This document shows positions 33,537 through 36,189 of a DNA stretch of 36,189 nucleotides, one piece after another. Numbering within the stretch: position 1 is the stretch's first letter; the number at the start of each line of letters is the position of its first letter. The notes under the pieces are model-generated. The model was not told the origin of the DNA, made no database searches, and saw nothing but the letters and a program-made list of their open reading frames with translations. Position numbers and translations under genes: made by a program. The DNA is from CAZAKO01 sp964546145 (GTDB lineage: Bacteria; Fidelibacterota; UBA2242): positions 1-36,189 of the forward strand of contig CAZJIU010000014.1 of NCBI GenBank assembly GCA_964546145.1, read 5' to 3'.

Positions 33537-35824
33537 AATTTTCCCCTTATCCCAACTGTCGCCAGGGGCGGCATCTGGATCCAGGTATCGCCGTCTTCGG
33601 AATATGCCAGGACATTCAGGCGGGCATAAACATTAGCTAAATCGATATAAAATTCCATCGGATGAGACTTCCATTCGAATCTCTTAATAAAGTTCAAATC
33701 CAGCCGGTGATAAGCCGGATAACGCCAGGCATTTCGTTTTCCATAGATTTCAACCTCCCGTGCAAAACTACCCGAAAGAAAATCTTCATAGAGTGGCTGG
33801 CGTATGTATCCGATAATTTTTGTGAATGGTGTTCCGGAATGATAGACGAAACGGCTGCCGAGTGACCACTTTGAGGAAAGTTGATAATTCAGCACCAGAT
33901 CCAGATCATGCGGACGGTCGTACTTGGGCGGATAGTTAATACCATTGACCGTTTTCTTCACCTGCGAGTACGAATAAGATAACCAACCCTGAATTTTCTT
34001 GATATTTCCCTTTAGCAGAATTTCCAGACCATTCGCAGTCCCGGTGCCACCGACAAAATCCGGGTCGAGTGCCGAATACTTGGTGGTGTTGTATTCAATC
34101 AGATGACTAAAGTACTTATGATACAAAGCCACGTCCAGCCCGAGATTGCGATGAATATTCCACTTATAACTCAAGGTATACTGATCCGCAGACATCACCG
34201 GCAGATTTTCGGGCACCGTCACCCAGGCGTCGAACATCGAGAGAATGATTTCCTCTGTGCCGATCGTAAGTAAATCCTGGTGATATTTTCCCCAATGTAA
34301 TTGGACTTCATGAGCCGGAGTAATTTTCCAGCCAAAAGATAATTGTGGTGAAAATGTCAACGTATCCTGAATTGAAAAATAAGTCAGTCGTAAACCACCA
34401 CCGATATCGAACAATACCCCGAATTGTCGATTAATACTGATAAAGGTTGAATTTTCCTGTGATTCGTTTTTCTCAAGGTAGATCGGCTCGTAGCTGAATC
34501 CCTCGGTTTCCAGGTAATAATTATGAGCGCTCAATTCTCCACCGACATTGATTTGACCGAGGAACGGACTTTCGAGTTTGAAATAGGCATTGATAGTTTT
34601 TCCTGTAAAGACATTATCAATTTGCTCGGGATCCGTGGTGTCAGCCGGTAACCACTGTGCTCTAAACCGGCTTATGCTGCCCCGCAAGTGGAACACCAAT
34701 TGCGGCGATATGATAGTGAAAAAATTCAATCCAAGCGCCGCGTTCTGCCAGATGTATTTTCCGGAACTTGAGTCATCATTAATAACATTCATATCATATA
34801 AATCTCTTCCAAGGTAAGAAGTGATTTCCAGCCGATTCCGCTGACCCGGCTTGACGACCACTTTTCCTATTCCATCCACAAAATAATAGGGCAATTTTAT
34901 CTCGGGTGACAGGACTTTAACCTTGTGTAATGTATTCACAAATAAATCGGCGTATGTCCGATGAACCGTAAAAAGATAACTCCCAAAAGGCAAGGGTCCT
35001 TCCGCCCGGATTTTGGAACTCAGGAAACTGAGATTGACATAGCCGGCATGTTCGGCTGAGGTTCCATCCCGGACGTTGATATCTATGACTGAACTGAGGC
35101 AGTTGCCGTAAATTGGCTCGATTTTGCTTTTTGAAACCTCGGCCGATTGGATAGCCGATTCATCGAAAGTCGAAAAAATCCCGATCAGGTGAAAAGGATT
35201 ATAAATCGGCATTCCATCCAGCAGAATTAAATTCTGATCGGAGTTGCCGCCCCGAATATATAGACCCATATTATAGTCATTAACCGTCGTCACACCAGGA
35301 TAGGTTTCGATTACCCGGAACAGATCGGGTTCGCCGAGTTTCGGAGCAATATTCAATTCGATTGAGTTAATATGAAGAATGTCGCTCTCTAATTCCTCTG
35401 CAAATCGCCGCTCTCCAATTACGGAAACTGTATCAATCGGTACTGGCAGGGGTTTCAATTGAATTTCAAGAAAGCGTCTCTCCCCAGCTTTTATATCAAT
35501 CCATTCCTGATGCACTTCATAGCCGATGTGGCTGGCGACCAGTTGATATTTACCGGGTTCAATTCCGCCAATAAAAAAATAGCCATTATAATCCGAGGCA
35601 CACCCCTGATCAGTATTTGCCAGGAAGATATTGACATGGGCTAATGGTTCCAGTGTTTCCGATTCCGTAACGATCCCGGAAATACTGGCGGCAAAAAGAT
35701 ATACCGAACAGAAGAAGTTACAGAAAAAGAAAAGCAAGGTAAAACGAATACCCTTGAGTTCTGGCGATTTGCCAAATCGTCTAGTCAAATTATCAATTCG
35801 ACCTACGTGATTTGCAAACACCAA
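33530..35824 (-). CDS. TonB-dependent receptor with carboxypeptidase-regulatory-like N-terminal domain
   Basis: An outer-membrane receptor taking up an unknown ligand with TonB energy. From the TTG at 35824 it has 764 residues; a GTG one codon later fits as well, and GAAAGG (35832-35837) lies 7 or 10 bases upstream. Residues 7-22 come from a REP element. The signal-peptide core is about 28-46 (TLLFFFCNFFCSVYLFAAS). A CarboxypepD_reg-like domain spans about 48-130 (SGIVTESETLEPLAHVNIF, GYEV). The plug domain follows (about 150-270: YIRGGNSDQNLILLDGMPIYNP), then a 22-strand-type barrel to the C-terminal W. No ATG exists between the REP and the signal core; a TTG there (codon 29) is the only alternative. 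It overlaps the lipoprotein gene downstream. Confidence 0.88.
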   Translation of the reverse strand: MVFANHVGRIDNLTRRFGKSPELKGIRFTLLFFFCNFFCSVYLFAASISGIVTESETLEPLAHVNIFLANTDQGCASDYNGYFFIGGIEPGKYQLVASHIGYEVHQEWIDIKAGERRFLEIQLKPLPVPIDTVSVIGERRFAEELESDILHINSIELNIAPKLGEPDLFRVIETYPGVTTVNDYNMGLYIRGGNSDQNLILLDGMPIYNPFHLIGIFSTFDESAIQSAEVSKSKIEPIYGNCLSSVIDINVRDGTSAEHAGYVNLSFLSSKIRAEGPLPFGSYLFTVHRTYADLFVNTLHKVKVLSPEIKLPYYFVDGIGKVVVKPGQRNRLEITSYLGRDLYDMNVINDDSSSGKYIWQNAALGLNFFTIISPQLVFHLRGSISRFRAQWLPADTTDPEQIDNVFTGKTINAYFKLESPFLGQINVGGELSAHNYYLETEGFSYEPIYLEKNESQENSTFISINRQFGVLFDIGGGLRLTYFSIQDTLTFSPQLSFGWKITPAHEVQLHWGKYHQDLLTIGTEEIILSMFDAWVTVPENLPVMSADQYTLSYKWNIHRNLGLDVALYHKYFSHLIEYNTTKYSALDPDFVGGTGTANGLEILLKGNIKKIQGWLSYSYSQVKKTVNGINYPPKYDRPHDLDLVLNYQLSSKWSLGSRFVYHSGTPFTKIIGYIRQPLYEDFLSGSFAREVEIYGKRNAWRYPAYHRLDLNFIKRFEWKSHPMEFYIDLANVYARLNVLAYSEDGDTWIQMPPLATVGIRGKLW
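35759..35806. repeat. REP element copy 5 (48 nt) in the TonB-receptor N-terminus
   Basis: On the plus strand, GGCGATTTG-C-CAAATCGTC (35763-35781) is followed by AGTCAAATT-ATC-AATTCGACC and TAC. It is the same 48-nt plan as copies 1 and 2, with a decayed left head (TTCT for GTAA). Read on the minus strand from GTAG it encodes 16 in-frame residues starting VGRIDNL. Confidence 0.85.
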
Positions 35825-35848
35825 ATAATCACCTTTCAGAAATAAAGT

Positions 35849-36189
35849 CTATTTGAAATAATAATTAATCCCGACACCGGTGTTTAACAATGTAAAACAT
35901 CCATAAACATTCCCAATACTAGGTCCAATCTCTAAAAAAAGTTTAAATCTCTGGTGAAGATTATATTGAGCCCCTAAAATTAATCCAAAGTAAAACTCTT
36001 CTTCAAAACTATTTAAAGTAATATCCGGGCCAATATATTTTGAAAAAGATTCATCGGATGATAAACTGAATAACAAGCTTAGACTTGATATCAACAAATA
36101 TACTTCATTAAAATCCATATATGTTGAGACCCTTGTTTGGATTTTATTGGATATGCCATACGAAATTCCAACTTGTGGAATGTATTGGG
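35849..36189 (-). CDS. Outer-membrane beta-barrel-like protein, 5' end beyond window
   Basis: The frame is open from the window edge to TAG (35849-35851), so the 112 visible residues are a C-terminal fragment; an internal ATG at 36116-36118 need not be the start. Alternating strands (QYIPQVGISYGIS, FYFGLILGAQYNL, KLFLEIGPSIGNVYG, NTGVGINYYFK) with a terminal aromatic residue suggest a small outer-membrane barrel. No specific family is recognised. It lies 24 bases before the TonB-receptor start, so it is probably the first visible gene of that minus-strand operon. Confidence 0.6.
   Translation of the reverse strand, partial: QYIPQVGISYGISNKIQTRVSTYMDFNEVYLLISSLSLLFSLSSDESFSKYIGPDITLNSFEEEFYFGLILGAQYNLHQRFKLFLEIGPSIGNVYGCFTLLNTGVGINYYFK

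Noticed and set aside
1..36189. tRNA and rRNA genes
   Set aside because: No cloverleaf-like or rRNA-like stretch was recognised in the short spacers; spacers here are all under about 250 bases.

Overview
The window looks like a draft-assembly fragment (it has a 100-N scaffold gap) from a Gram-negative bacterium of the Fibrobacterota-Chlorobi-Bacteroidota (FCB) superphylum. A candidate phylum such as Marinimicrobia or a KSB1/Calditrichota-like lineage would fit, but the exact taxon cannot be fixed from sequence alone. The pointers are a type IX secretion sortase (PorU) next to a PorV/PorQ-type barrel, a folP-cdaA pair, a LolCDE exporter, a TonB-dependent receptor paired with a DUF4249-like lipoprotein, and AT-leaning base use.

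Layout. (1) 1-3910: two GH13 enzymes, the 3' part of a type I pullulanase and a lipid-anchored alpha-amylase-family protein interrupted by the N gap. Together they suggest alpha-glucan use. (2) 4131-11853: a tightly packed housekeeping series: a divergent archaeal-type GAPDH homologue, an MBL-fold hydrolase, then tilS-hpt-ftsH-folP-cdaA with overlapping or abutting ends. (3) 11840-19005: a secretion and cell-surface block: a very long PorU with its own C-terminal sorting domain, a PorV/PorQ-family barrel, an FN3 lipoprotein and a stand-alone SLBB protein. (4) 19039-25265: an Lrp/AsnC regulator, prfB with a programmed +1 frameshift, lysS, and the lolC-lolE-lolD lipoprotein-release transporter. 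(5) 25318-29935: clpC and dnaK, with a candidate promoter before clpC and a strong double-hairpin terminator after dnaK. (6) 30086-31779: a PlsC-type acyltransferase and a LysE-family exporter. (7) 31853-36189, minus strand: a partial outer-membrane protein, a TonB-dependent receptor, a DUF4249-like lipoprotein and a REP-associated tyrosine transposase (RAYT).

The most unusual part is 30.9-35.8 kb. Five copies of a palindromic REP element lie around the RAYT gene. Full copies are bipartite, 48 or 54 nt long, and have GTAG/GTAA heads pointing inward from both ends. They are not confined to spacers. One lies in frame inside the RAYT gene (exactly 18 codons). One supplies the RAYT stop codon, and one supplies the plsC stop codon. 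One sits in frame at the very N-terminus of the TonB-receptor gene (16 codons, before the signal-peptide core). The REP family therefore seems to tolerate, or favour, insertion into and at the ends of coding sequence, using frame-preserving lengths.
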